From positions 2,253,594 to 2,317,593 of the forward strand of contig OZ037834.1 in NCBI GenBank assembly GCA_964035575.1: 64,000 nt of DNA, read 5' to 3'. The notes under the pieces were generated by a model. The model saw only the letters and a program-made list of their open reading frames with translations, ran no database searches and had not been told where the DNA came from. The stretch comes from Rhynchopus sp. YZ270_cl-10. Lineage: Eukaryota > Euglenozoa > Diplonemea > Diplonemida > Diplonemidae. A program made the translations under genes and the position numbers. Each line of letters opens with the position of its first letter. Within the stretch, counting starts at the first letter, position 1. This document shows positions 1-9,506 of this stretch, piece by piece.

Positions 1-510
1 CAGAACCAGCACACAGTGAGCGGTGCGGCGACAGCGATGGCACGGCTGTTGACGCATGAGGTGGAGGTGACCACTGCGAATGGCGCAGTGTTCCATGGCA
101 CGCTTGCGGCATGCGCAACGCGAGAGAGGCAAAGGCGGGCTGGGATTCCGTGCACAGCGCGGGCCCTGCAGGTGACGAACTGCAGGCTGCTGCCTACCTC
201 GGGGGGGATGGTGCACAGAGGGCGTGCTGCGAGCAGTCCGTTGGTGGCGGTGTCGCGCATCTTCATGATCGATGAGGTGTCTTCCGTGCAGGCAGCAGTC
301 TCACAACGTGGACGAAGCGACGAGAACACTGGAACTGCAGAGGTGCTTCAGGGTCTCGAGGCTTTGAGCCTTGGCAGTAGCGGAGGAGGGGGTGCAGGGG
401 GTGCTGCTATGGACGTCGAGGCCGGAGCGCCTCAGTGGCCTGTGCAGACGGACAGTGCATGGATGGATTATTTGACAGTCTCGCGTGGATTAGAAGGCTT
501 GAAATGTTGA
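1..510 (+). CDS. 3' part of a possible LSm-like protein gene
   Basis: The reading frame is open from the first base of the window to a TGA at 508-510. The first ATG is at 37, giving 157 residues, but the gene may begin further left. The CAG at 13-15, preceded by a CA-rich tract, could be a splice acceptor. The N-terminal stretch (LLTHEVEVTTANGAVFHGTL) has the look of an Sm/LSm fold first strand pair (valine-rich strand, NG turn, F-x-G-x-L). A later hydrophobic patch (LVAVSRIFMIDEVSSV) could be the second Sm motif, though the spacing is longer than usual, as in ataxin-2/LSM14-type domains. The C-terminus is glycine-rich and low in complexity. The family call is tentative; that the frame codes is more likely than what it does. 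Confidence 0.42.
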   Translation, partial: QNQHTVSGAATAMARLLTHEVEVTTANGAVFHGTLAACATRERQRRAGIPCTARALQVTNCRLLPTSGGMVHRGRAASSPLVAVSRIFMIDEVSSVQAAVSQRGRSDENTGTAEVLQGLEALSLGSSGGGGAGGAAMDVEAGAPQWPVQTDSAWMDYLTVSRGLEGLKC

Positions 511-697
511 AGTTTTCTGTAGGGTGGAGGGTGGAGGGCCCCGAGGGAGGGGGTTGGGGGGGGTAGGGAAAGTCTCGTAAGTTTTTTGTTTGCACTCCGA
601 GGGGGTTCGATAACCGGAGTGCAAGAGTGTGCCTTCCTGCGTCGTTTTTTTTTTTGGGCTGTCCAACTTTTATTTTTTGTTACAAATGGTCAGGGCG

Positions 698-713
698 TTC
701 GCCCCGGGGCGAA
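698..713. repeat. 16-bp palindrome TTCGCCCCGGGGCGAA
   Basis: This is a perfect self-complementary 16-mer. It is repeated in part about 75 bp downstream as the arms of a second hairpin. Confidence 0.85.
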
Positions 714-771
714 AAATATTTTTTTTCGTTAAAAAATTTTTTTCCTGAAAAAATGACGTTTTATTTCGCCC

Positions 772-802
772 CAGGGCTTCGCCCCACCGGGGCGAAACCC
801 TG
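772..802. repeat. GC-rich hairpin with ACC loop
   Basis: The arms are CAGGG and CCCTG (outer) and TTCGCCCC and GGGGCGAA (inner), with one mismatch and a 3-nt loop. It shares its inner arm with the palindrome at 698-713. No polycistron end or gene depends on it visibly. Confidence 0.8.
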
Positions 803-2460
803 TATAAATAAATAAATAAATAAATAAAGGGGGAAAAAAAGAGAGAGAGAGAGAGAGATTTCTCCCCACCACCCTGTAGACCCCTCCGGGGGTCGCAGAG
901 GGGTGTCCACTGTACTCAAAATCATCCGTAAACCCGCCTGCCGTGAGAGGAAGTTTCCCCAGCACTCCCGCTCGCTCCTCAATCCTGCAGTCTGCTGAAG
1001 GTGTACCGTACCCCCTGTTATAGAAGGTGTCACTGCTCGTGTCAACTCTATCTTCAATGGCAGAGAGTTGAAAATAATCAAAATAAGGATGAAGTCTCAT
1101 ATGACGGATGCCTCTCTCTTGTACATCTGCTTGATTAAACAACACAAAGAGACCCTCAGTGAGGGGGGATTGATGAAATTCTTCATCGTTTTGCTGGTTT
1201 TAGTATCAGGAAAGTTCAGCTGTAATATCACTTGTGCTGGGGAAGGGATCACGCGCAAATCGCAAATTTTTTTTGACCATTCAGTACCAGGGATTCACCC
1301 ACGAACTAACTTCTCTCCGGCGGGAAATTTTTTTGACCTATTTTAAGCACTAGTAAAAAAACGAAAATTTCGGGGTTTTTGGCATTTCGCCACGATCAGG
1401 AAAAAACGATGGCGATAGCGAACGCCCTGCAAATGGTACACTGTTATGAGGGCTTTTTGTATTTCAAGTCAATTTTTTTTGGCGCAGAGGATGGGGGTTG
1501 TGGGGTCATGACTTCTCAATTTGGATTAGGGAGGTTAAGGGTCGTCCAGAATGTTGTTACGTAATGTTGGAGGCAGTGAGACGTAGACAATTTTTTTTTT
1601 TTTTTGCATCTTTTCCGACAATAGTGAGTTCATGTTCATCTAGGTGTTCGGTTCTTTGACGCAGATGCTTCAAAACTCTGGTGGTATCTGAGGCACAAAT
1701 TTACCCCATTTTTTTTTAGAATATAAGTTCGTTCGTTTCAGAAAGGCCTCTTTTTTTTTTTTTTTTTTTTTTTTGCGAGAATTCCAGACAGGCCCCAGCC
1801 TAACCATCGTTCCATCGTTCTATGTTTTTGGCCATTTTTTTTTTTTTTTTCCATCGTTCCATCGTTTTATCGACCCGGGTACCCTGGTCGATGGGTCGAT
1901 GGGCCCCGGTTTGACCCGGGGGTTTTTTGGGATATCATCAACCCGGTAGGGGGTTATGGGGAATTTTTTGAGATACCATCGAGCCGGACTCAATTGGTCA
2001 AACGTCGAAGGAAAAGGAAGCATGCAGCATGGCGAAAGGAAAAAAGTAGCGTACCGTGCGCCTGCGGCGCAATCTTGCAACCCACTCTTCCCATGACATA
2101 GTTTGGCAGTAAAAATGTGCAATTTGAAGCGCATTTTTTTGAAATGTTGCGTACCGTGGCTTCGCCAGAAACTTTTGTTTCTGCAAAATACGTAAGTAAA
2201 ATTTACGGAAACTGACGATAATTACCAACGAAAGTGCCATTTTTGCAACATTTTTTTAGGAATGTTGCGTACCGTGGCTTCGCCTGGAACCTTTGGGTGA
2301 CATGACCACCATTTCTTTTGTAAATGTACTGAGGTTACGGATAATTCGTGCACCATTTGTGCCTGGTTCAAATATCAATGAAGTGCCGAACTCCGCCGCT
2401 GGATGACCGAGGAATTCTCGCATTCCGCCGGAGGCCCCCAACTTGAGCTGGGGTGGGGAC

Positions 2461-2483
2461 CCGGGCGCGCGAAGCGCGCCCGG
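2461..2483. repeat. Perfect 10-bp hairpin with GAA loop
   Basis: The arms are CCGGGCGCGC and GCGCGCCCGG, with GAA between them. The same GCGCGCGAAGCGCGC core recurs near 51070, which suggests a dispersed hairpin family. Confidence 0.85.
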
Positions 2484-2654
2484 CTCGACCGAGTTTTGAT
2501 CTTCTTCTTCCTGTGACTAGCTTGTCAGCGGAGAAAGCTCGGGAAGCACTAGTAAAAATCACTTTTGTCTCTCTCTTTTTTTTTTTTTTTTAAATAGAAC
2601 GATGGTTTTGGCTGAGGTCCGGGAGTTAGGCTGAGGCCTGATTCCAGAATTCTC

Positions 2655-2700
2655 AGAACCAGAATTCAGCCTCGCAAATGCGAGGCTGAATTCTGGTTCT
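2655..2700. repeat. Perfect 22-bp inverted repeat, AA loop
   Basis: Bases 2655-2676 are exactly the reverse complement of 2679-2700, with only AA between the arms. Each arm carries an EcoRI-type GAATTC. The structure lies in gene-free DNA. Confidence 0.92.
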
Positions 2701-3362
2701 TTTCTTTAAAAGCGTAGCGCTCTGATCTTTCCCAGTTTTCCTGGTAATACACTCACGCTGCGTGCCCTGTGTGCAATATCCCGTCTGTGGCGACGTCATG
2801 AATTTGCCCTTTTTAAGGGTTTCCTTCTTGCAACACATCGTTCTTTTTCGATAACAAAGATCTATGATGAAACTTCTTTTTTTACTGTTGAAGGTGTGGG
2901 GAAGGGAGAGGTCTTTACCCATTGTGTCCAAGAGTGCAGAGTCTTCTTCTTGTCACACCCCCCCCTCCCTTTTTATTAGTGTACACAGGGCTTTGTATTT
3001 GAAGTCAACTTTTATTATTATTTTTTGGATTTCACATTTGTGTGGGTTTCTCAACTCACCTGGGGTGGGGAGGTCTTGATACTGGTAGTGGTGGTGGTGG
3101 TCTTGTAAGAAGTATGATAGTCCAGTTCTGCGACGCATCAAGCAACGTGTTCCAACCCGCACGATGGGAGATAGTTCAAAAGATGAACCGCTCTTTATAA
3201 GGCATTGTCGTCGTAGGGGTTTTTCTTTAGTGGGGATGAATCTAATTTAGTGCCATCTTGCGATTGAAAAGAATATCTTACTCATATTTAGTGGTTTCCT
3301 TGTGCTTTTCATTTTTTCAGTGCGTCCGCTGAGGTGCACTGTGAGTGAGGCTTTCGACCTTT

Positions 3363-3487
3363 AGATGTAAACCACGAAATGGATGTAGGAACTGCATGGT
3401 TGGGGTGCCCACCCCCCGGTACAGCCGGTTATTGTACTAAAAGGTTCACTGTCACGAGAGGGCTGTTGTATTTCAAGTCAACTTTTT
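3363..3487 (+). repeat. Dispersed repeat, copy A
   Basis: About 120 bp beginning AACCACGAAATG, running through a CCCCGGTAC segment and ending GGGCTGTTGTATT(T)CAAGTCAAC. It aligns by eye with 22232-22350. The terminal motif alone also occurs near 1449-1475 and 2989-3013. It has no coding content. Confidence 0.6.
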
Positions 3488-3899
3488 TTATTTTAGCACT
3501 TTAGCGCTGTGTGTGTTTTTTGTCTGCTTCCACACAAAAAAAAAAATACCGCTCGCAGCGCTATTGAATTATTATTATTATTTGTGTGTGTTTTTCTATC
3601 CTTTTGGTCTGCCTCAGGCCCACGCACTGCACACCATTCTCAGGGTGGTGTTTCATTTCGTCATATATTTTGATCTGTACAATGAAAATTTTCTCAAAAC
3701 ACAAAGATTGTAGCTGATGTGGCTACACTCTCATCCAGCAATTATTCAAAAAAAAAGAAAAAGAAAACAAAAGTGGAGCTCATCCTCGGGTGTACTACAC
3801 TAATAAGTTTTCAAAAAAAGAGCACGTGTCGATTGCGCACACCCAGCAAACAGACTCTTCATCCACAGCACAATTTTCTGTCCATGACGTCTTCTTTTA

Positions 3900-3956
3900 T
3901 CCCTCCCTCCACACCACACATCACACAGACCTCATATTGCGACTTCAGTATCATCA
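3900..3956 (+). promoter_or_regulatory. Conserved leader of PAN-family genes
   Basis: About 55 bp with the CCTCMACACCACACA...GACCTCATATTGCGACTTCAG pattern lies directly before the ATG. Nearly the same segment precedes the ATGs at 6543, 14425 and 16305. The two AGs (CACACAG and CTTCAG) could be cis- or trans-splice acceptors, so this may be leader plus promoter. A weaker version (CACCACACACAGAGCTCATAA) precedes the LRR gene at 20322. Confidence 0.5.
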
Positions 3957-5306
3957 ATGGCACGCTTCGTTCCTTTAGTGAGCATGTGTGTTGCGGTTAC
4001 GGCGACAACGCCCCTCCCACCCACACCGTCAGTAACAATGGTGGCGCCTGCCCCCGCATCCTCAGCAGCCTACACCGGGCCCTTGGTGGAGGGGATGACT
4101 GGGTGGGACACAGGGCTTGAGGGACCTTCGAGGTTGTACGACTTCCCGAAGTACTACCAGACGGGGTTTGTTGCACTGGTGCCGGAGGCGATGAAGCTGG
4201 TGAAGGACACGGAGGTGACGTTCACCTGTCCTGTGGGACACGATGGGGACTGCGACGCTGCGGTGTTCTTGTACACATGCACGCCCTGTGCACATGAAGA
4301 CGGACGTGTGCCACAAACGCTTGCGCAGGCAGGATTCGAGCGCACCGCGTGTGGGCCCAACTTCGGGACCGGGAAGGCCGCAGCTCTCTCACACCACATG
4401 GCGTCGCACAGGATGGCGATGGCGGCGGGCACGACGTACACCCTCACACTTGAGGGGGACGCAGAATGGCTTATGTTCGCCATCAGCGAGAAGGCGGTCA
4501 CCGACTGCTCTGCTTTGGGTGTGTCGGAGTGCGGATCTTCTGCGGGTCTTTGCCTGTGGAAGAACAACGAGTGCATTGAAAACCTGTGCCACGTGCGCTA
4601 CGGACCGTTCTATGGGTGTGCAGCGGAAACCTGCGTGGACAGAGACTTCGTCACACCCCCTCCACCACCCACACCAACCGTGTGTGACCCCACACCACTT
4701 CCGGCAGTGAACGGTTGGATTGAGTACCCTTGTGTGGACCACGTGAAGGACGTGCCCTACCAGCAGAGGGATGTTGTGGACGGCAACAAGGTTCCTAAGT
4801 ACGATGCTGTTGCAGGCCCTCTGCCGTACTGTCAGAACATCTGTGTGTCTGAAGTTGTGGGGTGTGTTGGATTTCACCACCACAAGCATCCCAACGGACA
4901 TGAAGTGTGCGCCTTCTACACCGACGCCGCAACGTTCACCAACCCCAACACTCAAAACGGCACTGGTGGTGTTCTGATGGAGCGTGCACCAATTGTGTGT
5001 GACCCCACACCACTTCCGGCAGTGAACGGCTGGATTGAGTACCCTTGTGTGGACCACGTGAAGGACGTTCCCTACCAGCAGAGGGATGTTGTGGATGGCA
5101 ACAAGGTTCCTAAGTACGATGCTGTTGCAGGCCCTCTGCCGTACTGTCAGAACATCTGTTTATCTGAAGTTGTGGGGTGTGTTGGATTCCACCACCACAA
5201 GCACCCCAACGGACACGAAGTGTGTGCCTTCTACACCGACGCCGCAACGTTCACCAACCCCAACACTCAGAACGGTACTGGTGGTGTTCTGATGGAGCGT
5301 GCATAG
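3957..5306 (+). CDS. Secreted cysteine-rich protein with two PAN/Apple-like repeats
   Basis: The 449-residue product starts with a hydrophobic segment (MARFVPLVSMCVAV) that is probably a signal peptide, so it is likely secreted or on the surface. An N-terminal domain of about 240 residues contains paired cysteines and a Cys-rich end (CSALGVSECGSSAGLC...NECI..LC). A proline-rich linker (TPPPPPTPT) follows, then two nearly identical 105-residue repeats starting at 4683 and 4998. Each repeat has six cysteines, including PYCQNIC, GCVGF and EVCAFY, and a histidine cluster GFHHHKHPNGH. The cysteine spacing resembles PAN/Apple modules, which bind protein or carbohydrate; that assignment is by pattern only. 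It is the first of five tandem paralogues. It has KAAALS where later members have a longer RARDPVYLRHGQA segment, which points to mosaic exchange. Confidence 0.85.
   Translation: MARFVPLVSMCVAVTATTPLPPTPSVTMVAPAPASSAAYTGPLVEGMTGWDTGLEGPSRLYDFPKYYQTGFVALVPEAMKLVKDTEVTFTCPVGHDGDCDAAVFLYTCTPCAHEDGRVPQTLAQAGFERTACGPNFGTGKAAALSHHMASHRMAMAAGTTYTLTLEGDAEWLMFAISEKAVTDCSALGVSECGSSAGLCLWKNNECIENLCHVRYGPFYGCAAETCVDRDFVTPPPPPTPTVCDPTPLPAVNGWIEYPCVDHVKDVPYQQRDVVDGNKVPKYDAVAGPLPYCQNICVSEVVGCVGFHHHKHPNGHEVCAFYTDAATFTNPNTQNGTGGVLMERAPIVCDPTPLPAVNGWIEYPCVDHVKDVPYQQRDVVDGNKVPKYDAVAGPLPYCQNICLSEVVGCVGFHHHKHPNGHEVCAFYTDAATFTNPNTQNGTGGVLMERA
4683..5303 (+). repeat. Two 315-bp in-frame PAN-like repeat units
   Basis: The units are 4683-4997 and 4998-5303. 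The second lacks only the final Pro-Ile-Val linker codons before the stop. They differ at a handful of positions, consistent with recent duplication or gene conversion. Confidence 0.9.
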
Positions 5307-6542
5307 TTCCCCAGCCCTAGCTGCAATGGATTGATGAAAGCAGTCTGCGAACCACAACTACAACAGACAAACGAAACGTATTCCGTTCATTGCGCGACCC
5401 CCCCAGCGACCAGGCCCCTTCTTGTTTTATTATTTTATACATTAGCTTTATCTTCACCCCCCTGAGCTGAGGTCTCCCCCTCACATTTCTTTTCCCCCAA
5501 GCACTCCCAAGATATCGGTACAGCGCAGATACATGACATGCGAACACCATCACAACCCCTTTGTTCGCAGCAAAGTTTTTTTCTTCGCTCCAGTATAACC
5601 ACTGGACATCGAGTACCCCAACCCCACCACGCCATCCGTGACATTCCATAGGCTTTTCTATTTGCAAGATATGCGGTACGTGTCATGACATGTATCATTG
5701 TCATTTCATTTCTTGCATCGCTTTCTGCCTAGAAAGGTTTTCAACGCGTGGCTGATACCCCTTCCCTCTTTCTTGATTCCCTCAAATATTTTTATAGGTT
5801 TTAGGTGAGAATAGGACTACGCAAAAATGGCGACTACCTTCGTTAACGTGGATGGGTCTCCCATAAGGTGCACCCCTTATCAACGAAGTTATCGTTTTTG
5901 TCAACGACAGCGAACAACAAACGGTGCATGTGGAGGACGTTATATTGTAGTAGCCAGATCGGATGCGCAAGCTTTCGATCATTATTGTTCTTGCCGGGGA
6001 GGGAGGCGAGGAGGGGGGGAATCTGTACGTGCTGCAGCATCTCACCTGAGGTAGTCTTCTGATGACAAAGTAGGTGACGTAAATACAATGTTCTCTTCAT
6101 TCAAACTGCTGGCAAAGCATTGAACCTTACCTCTTCACCCCCACCCCCACCATCTTTTTTTAACGTTTTTTTTTCCCACCTGTTCAGTATTTTTTTTTCC
6201 CAGTTTTCTTCAGATGTGTGCAGAGCACGGTCATCTGTAAACTGTCCTTTCATTTTATCGGTCAGATCCAATCTGTCTCTTGATGTCTTCTCTTGTCTTA
6301 TCAACGTTGTTGTCGGGGTGCCAAAAATATGCCTGACCAGAGCACTGAAGTACTTGAATGAAGAAAGTATCGTTGGCTCACGTGTTTTGCAATTTCTTTT
6401 TGAACATTGCCAAAACGCCATGAAAAAAGTCTCCCCTCTTTGTTTGTGTTTGTAAAGAGTTCCCTGGTAGTCTCTCTCAAGACACCCCCTCCCTCAACAC
6501 CGCACATCACACAGACCTCACATTGCGACTTCAGTATCATCA
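5307..6542. repeat. Spacer duplicated with 8229-9200
   Basis: From the stop codon on, this spacer matches the DNA after the next paralogue: TTCCCCAGCCCTAGCTGC at both 3' ends, then near-identical sequence from about 5515 to 6340 against 8357 to 9160. A shorter part (about 6010-6400) recurs at about 13800-14235, before the third paralogue. The gene and its flank were therefore duplicated as a unit. I see no gene; a small frame at 5827 is disrupted in the second copy. Confidence 0.75.
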
Positions 6543-8228
6543 ATGGCACGCTTCGTTCCTTTAGTGAGCATGTGTGTCGCGGTTACGGCGACAACGCCCC
6601 TCCCACCCACACCGTCAGTAACAATGGTGGCGCCTGCACCCGCATCCTCAGCAGCCTACACCGGGCCCTTGGTGGAGGGGATGACTGGGTGGGACACAGG
6701 GCTTGAGGGACCTTCGAGGTTGTACGACTTCCCGAAGTACTACCAGACGGGGTTTGTTGCACTGGTGCCGGAGGCGATGAAGCTGGTGAAGGACACGGAG
6801 GTGACGTTCACCTGTCCTGTGGGACACGATGGGGACTGCGACGCTGCGGTGTTCTTGTACACATGCACGCCCTGTGCACATGAAGACGGACGTGTGCCAC
6901 AAACGCTTGCGCAGGCAGGATTCGAGCGCACCGCGTGTGGGCCCAACTTCGGGACCGGGAGGGCCAGAGATCCTGTTTACCTTCGTCACGGGCAAGCACA
7001 CCACATGGCGTCGCACAGGATGGCGATGGCGGCGGGCACGACGTACACCCTCACACTTGAGGGGGACGCAGAATGGCTTATGTTCGCCATCAGCGAGAAG
7101 GCGGTCACCGACTGCTCTGCTTTGGGTGTGTCGGAGTGCGGATCTTCTGCGGGTCTTTGCCTGTGGAAGAACAACGAGTGCATTGAAAACCTGTGCCACG
7201 TGCGCTACGGACCGTTCTATGGGTGTGCAGCGGAAACCTGCGTGGACAGAGACTTCGTCACACCCCCTCCACCACCCACACCAACCGTGTGTGACCCCAC
7301 ACCACTTCCGGCAGTGAACGGTTGGATTGAGTACCCTTGTGTGGACCACGTGAAGGACGTGCCCTACCAGCAGAGGGATGTTGTGGACGGCAACAAGGTT
7401 CCTAAGTACGATGCTGTTGCAGGCCCTCTGCCGTACTGTCAGAACATCTGCGTGTCTGAAGTTGCGGGGTGTGTTGGATTCCACCACCACAAGCATCCGA
7501 ATGGACATGAAGTGTGTGCCTTCTACACCGACGCCGCAACGTTCACCAACCCCAACACGCAGAACGGCACTGGTGGTGTTCTGATGGAGCGTGCGCCAAT
7601 TGTGTGTGACCCCACACCACTACCGGCAGTGAACGGCTGGATTGAGTACCCTTGTGTGGACCACGTGAAGGACGTTCCCTACCAGCAGAGGGATGTTGTG
7701 GATGGCAACAAGGTTCCTAAGTACGATGCTGTTGCAGGCCCTCTGCCGTACTGTCAGAACATCTGTGTGTCTGAAGTTGTGGGGTGTGTTGGATTCCACC
7801 ACCACAAGCATCCGAATGGACATGAAGTGTGTGCCTTCTACACCGACGCCGCAACGTTCACCAACCCCAACACGCAGAACGGCACTGGTGGTGTTCTGAT
7901 GGAGCGTGCGCCAATTGTGTGTGACCCCACACCACTACCGGCAGTGAACGGCTGGATTGAGTACCCTTGTGTGGACCACGTGAAGGACGTTCCCTACCAG
8001 CAGAGGGATGTTGTGGACGGTGACAAGGTTCCTAAGTACGACGCTGTTGCAGGCCCTCTGCCGTACTGTCAGAACATCTGTGTGTCTGAAGTTGTGGGGT
8101 GTGTTGGATTTCACCACCACAAGCATCCCAACGGACATGAAGTGTGCGCCTTCTACACCGACGCCGCAACGTTCACCAACCCCAACACGCAGAACGGGGC
8201 TGGTGGTGTTCTGATGGAGCGTGCATAG
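6543..8228 (+). CDS. Secreted cysteine-rich protein with three PAN/Apple-like repeats
   Basis: This 561-residue paralogue of the protein at 3957 has the same signal-like N-terminus and N-terminal domain, and the same proline linker. It has three 105-residue repeats (7290-7604, 7605-7919, 7920-8228) instead of two. The N-terminal domain carries the longer segment GRARDPVYLRHGQAHH, where the first paralogue has GKAAALSHH. Repeats one to three differ at only a few residues (for example Ala for Val in EVAGCVGF, Asp for Asn in VVDGDK). The start is fixed by the conserved leader and the MARFVPLV signal. Repeat number clearly varies by unequal exchange. Confidence 0.85.
   Translation: MARFVPLVSMCVAVTATTPLPPTPSVTMVAPAPASSAAYTGPLVEGMTGWDTGLEGPSRLYDFPKYYQTGFVALVPEAMKLVKDTEVTFTCPVGHDGDCDAAVFLYTCTPCAHEDGRVPQTLAQAGFERTACGPNFGTGRARDPVYLRHGQAHHMASHRMAMAAGTTYTLTLEGDAEWLMFAISEKAVTDCSALGVSECGSSAGLCLWKNNECIENLCHVRYGPFYGCAAETCVDRDFVTPPPPPTPTVCDPTPLPAVNGWIEYPCVDHVKDVPYQQRDVVDGNKVPKYDAVAGPLPYCQNICVSEVAGCVGFHHHKHPNGHEVCAFYTDAATFTNPNTQNGTGGVLMERAPIVCDPTPLPAVNGWIEYPCVDHVKDVPYQQRDVVDGNKVPKYDAVAGPLPYCQNICVSEVVGCVGFHHHKHPNGHEVCAFYTDAATFTNPNTQNGTGGVLMERAPIVCDPTPLPAVNGWIEYPCVDHVKDVPYQQRDVVDGDKVPKYDAVAGPLPYCQNICVSEVVGCVGFHHHKHPNGHEVCAFYTDAATFTNPNTQNGAGGVLMERA
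7290..8225 (+). repeat. Three 315-bp in-frame PAN-like repeat units
   Basis: Three head-to-tail units with period 315, beginning at 7290, 7605 and 7920. All six cysteines and the histidine cluster are retained in each. Confidence 0.9.
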
Positions 8229-9506
8229 TTCCCCAGCCCTAGCTGCAATGGATTGATGAAAGCAGTCTGTGGACAACAACTACAACAGACAACACTACAA
8301 CAACGAAACGTATTCCGTTCAAAGTCAAACGCAAACTCAAACTCAAATTACAACATATCGGTACAGCGCAGATACATGACATGCGAACACCATCACAACC
8401 CCTTTGTTCGCAGCAAAGTTTTTTTCTTCGCTCCAGTATAACCACTGGACATCGAGTACCCCAACCCCACCACGCCATCCGTGACATTCCATAGGCTTTT
8501 CTAATTGCAAGATATGCGGTACGTGTCATGACATGTATCATTGTCATTTCATTTCTTGCATCGCTTTCTGCCTAGAAAGGTTTTCAACGCGTGGCTGATA
8601 CCCCTTCCCTCTTTCTTGATTCCCTCAAATATTTTTATAGGTTTTAGGTGAGAATAGGACTACGCAAAAATGGCAACTACCTTCGTTAACGTGGATGGGT
8701 CTCCAATAAGGTGCACCCCTTATCAAAACGACAGCGAAAAACAAACGGTGCCTGTGTGGTAGTAGCCAGATCGGATGCGCAAGCTTTCGATGACTATTGT
8801 TCTTGCCGAGGGAGGGGAGGAGGGGGGACTGTGCACGTGCTGCAGCATCTCACCTGACGTAGTCTTCTGTTGATGACAAAGTAGGTGATGCAAAAATACA
8901 ATGTTCTTTTCATTCAAACTGCTGGCAAAGCATTGAGCCCCACCCCCACCACCCTCATTTTTGAACGTTTTTCTTGCACCTGTTCGCTATTTTTTTTTTC
9001 TTTTCCAGTTTTCTTCAGATGTGTGCAGAGCACGGTCATCTGTAAACTGTCCTTTCATTTTATCAGTCAGATCCAATCTGTCTCTTCATGTCTTCTCCTG
9101 TCTTATCAACGTTGTTGTCGCGGAGAAATGAAATGAGTGTACTGAATGGGGTGCCAAAAATATGCCTGAGCAGAACGGTGAAGTGTTTTTGAATGACGAC
9201 GCGGGATTGTAGGGCTGCTTGATTAACTTGACTTCTATTTGACATACTCAGCCCATTTTGGGTCGGACGATTGGTAGCCTTGCTGCGAGCCCCTTATCCT
9301 TTCCCCCACTCCAACCGTTGGGCAACGTGCCGCACATTGTATTCATGATTCAGCCCTCTACCAAAAAAGTCCCCCCCGTATATTTAAGTTTTACCACCCC
9401 TAGTCCACTACCACAACCACTTCAGGGTTTTTCCAAACCCCCTTCCCCCCTTTCTCATTGACGATTCCCTTTTTGAAAGAGTGAGATAGAAGGTGACAGC
9501 GAAGCA
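8229..9506. other. Duplicated spacer plus PC-esterase upstream region
   Basis: Up to about 9200 this is the second copy of the spacer after the first paralogue. From about 9200 to 9506 it is unique sequence leading to the PC-esterase gene. I see no gene in it. Confidence 0.7.

Larger units (their letters stand above)
511..3956. other. Gene-free AT-rich spacer
   Basis: I find no convincing gene here. The stretch has long T and A runs, a (TAAA)n microsatellite near 806-828, a (GA)n run near 840-857, GC-rich hairpins, a perfect inverted repeat at 2655-2700 and copies of a dispersed repeat ending in GTATTTCAAGTCAA. Short frames such as the one at 1068-1346 lack codon bias and recognisable domains. 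The last 200 bases are the upstream region of the first PAN-family gene. Confidence 0.7.

Noticed and set aside
5827-6054. Small gene MATTFVNVDGSP... after the first paralogue
   Set aside because: The duplicated spacer has the same start but an early stop (8670 onward), so the frame is not conserved.
6055-6115. Decayed snoRNA suggested by TGATGACAAAGTAGGTGACG (also near 8873)
   Set aside because: It resembles the C box and C' region of the snoRNA set, but it lacks the guide, D' and D boxes. Too short to separate from chance.
4062-8279. Long minus-strand and shifted frames across the PAN-family genes
   Set aside because: They are shadows of GC-rich coding DNA, repeated with the gene. They lack any start context and have no known domain.
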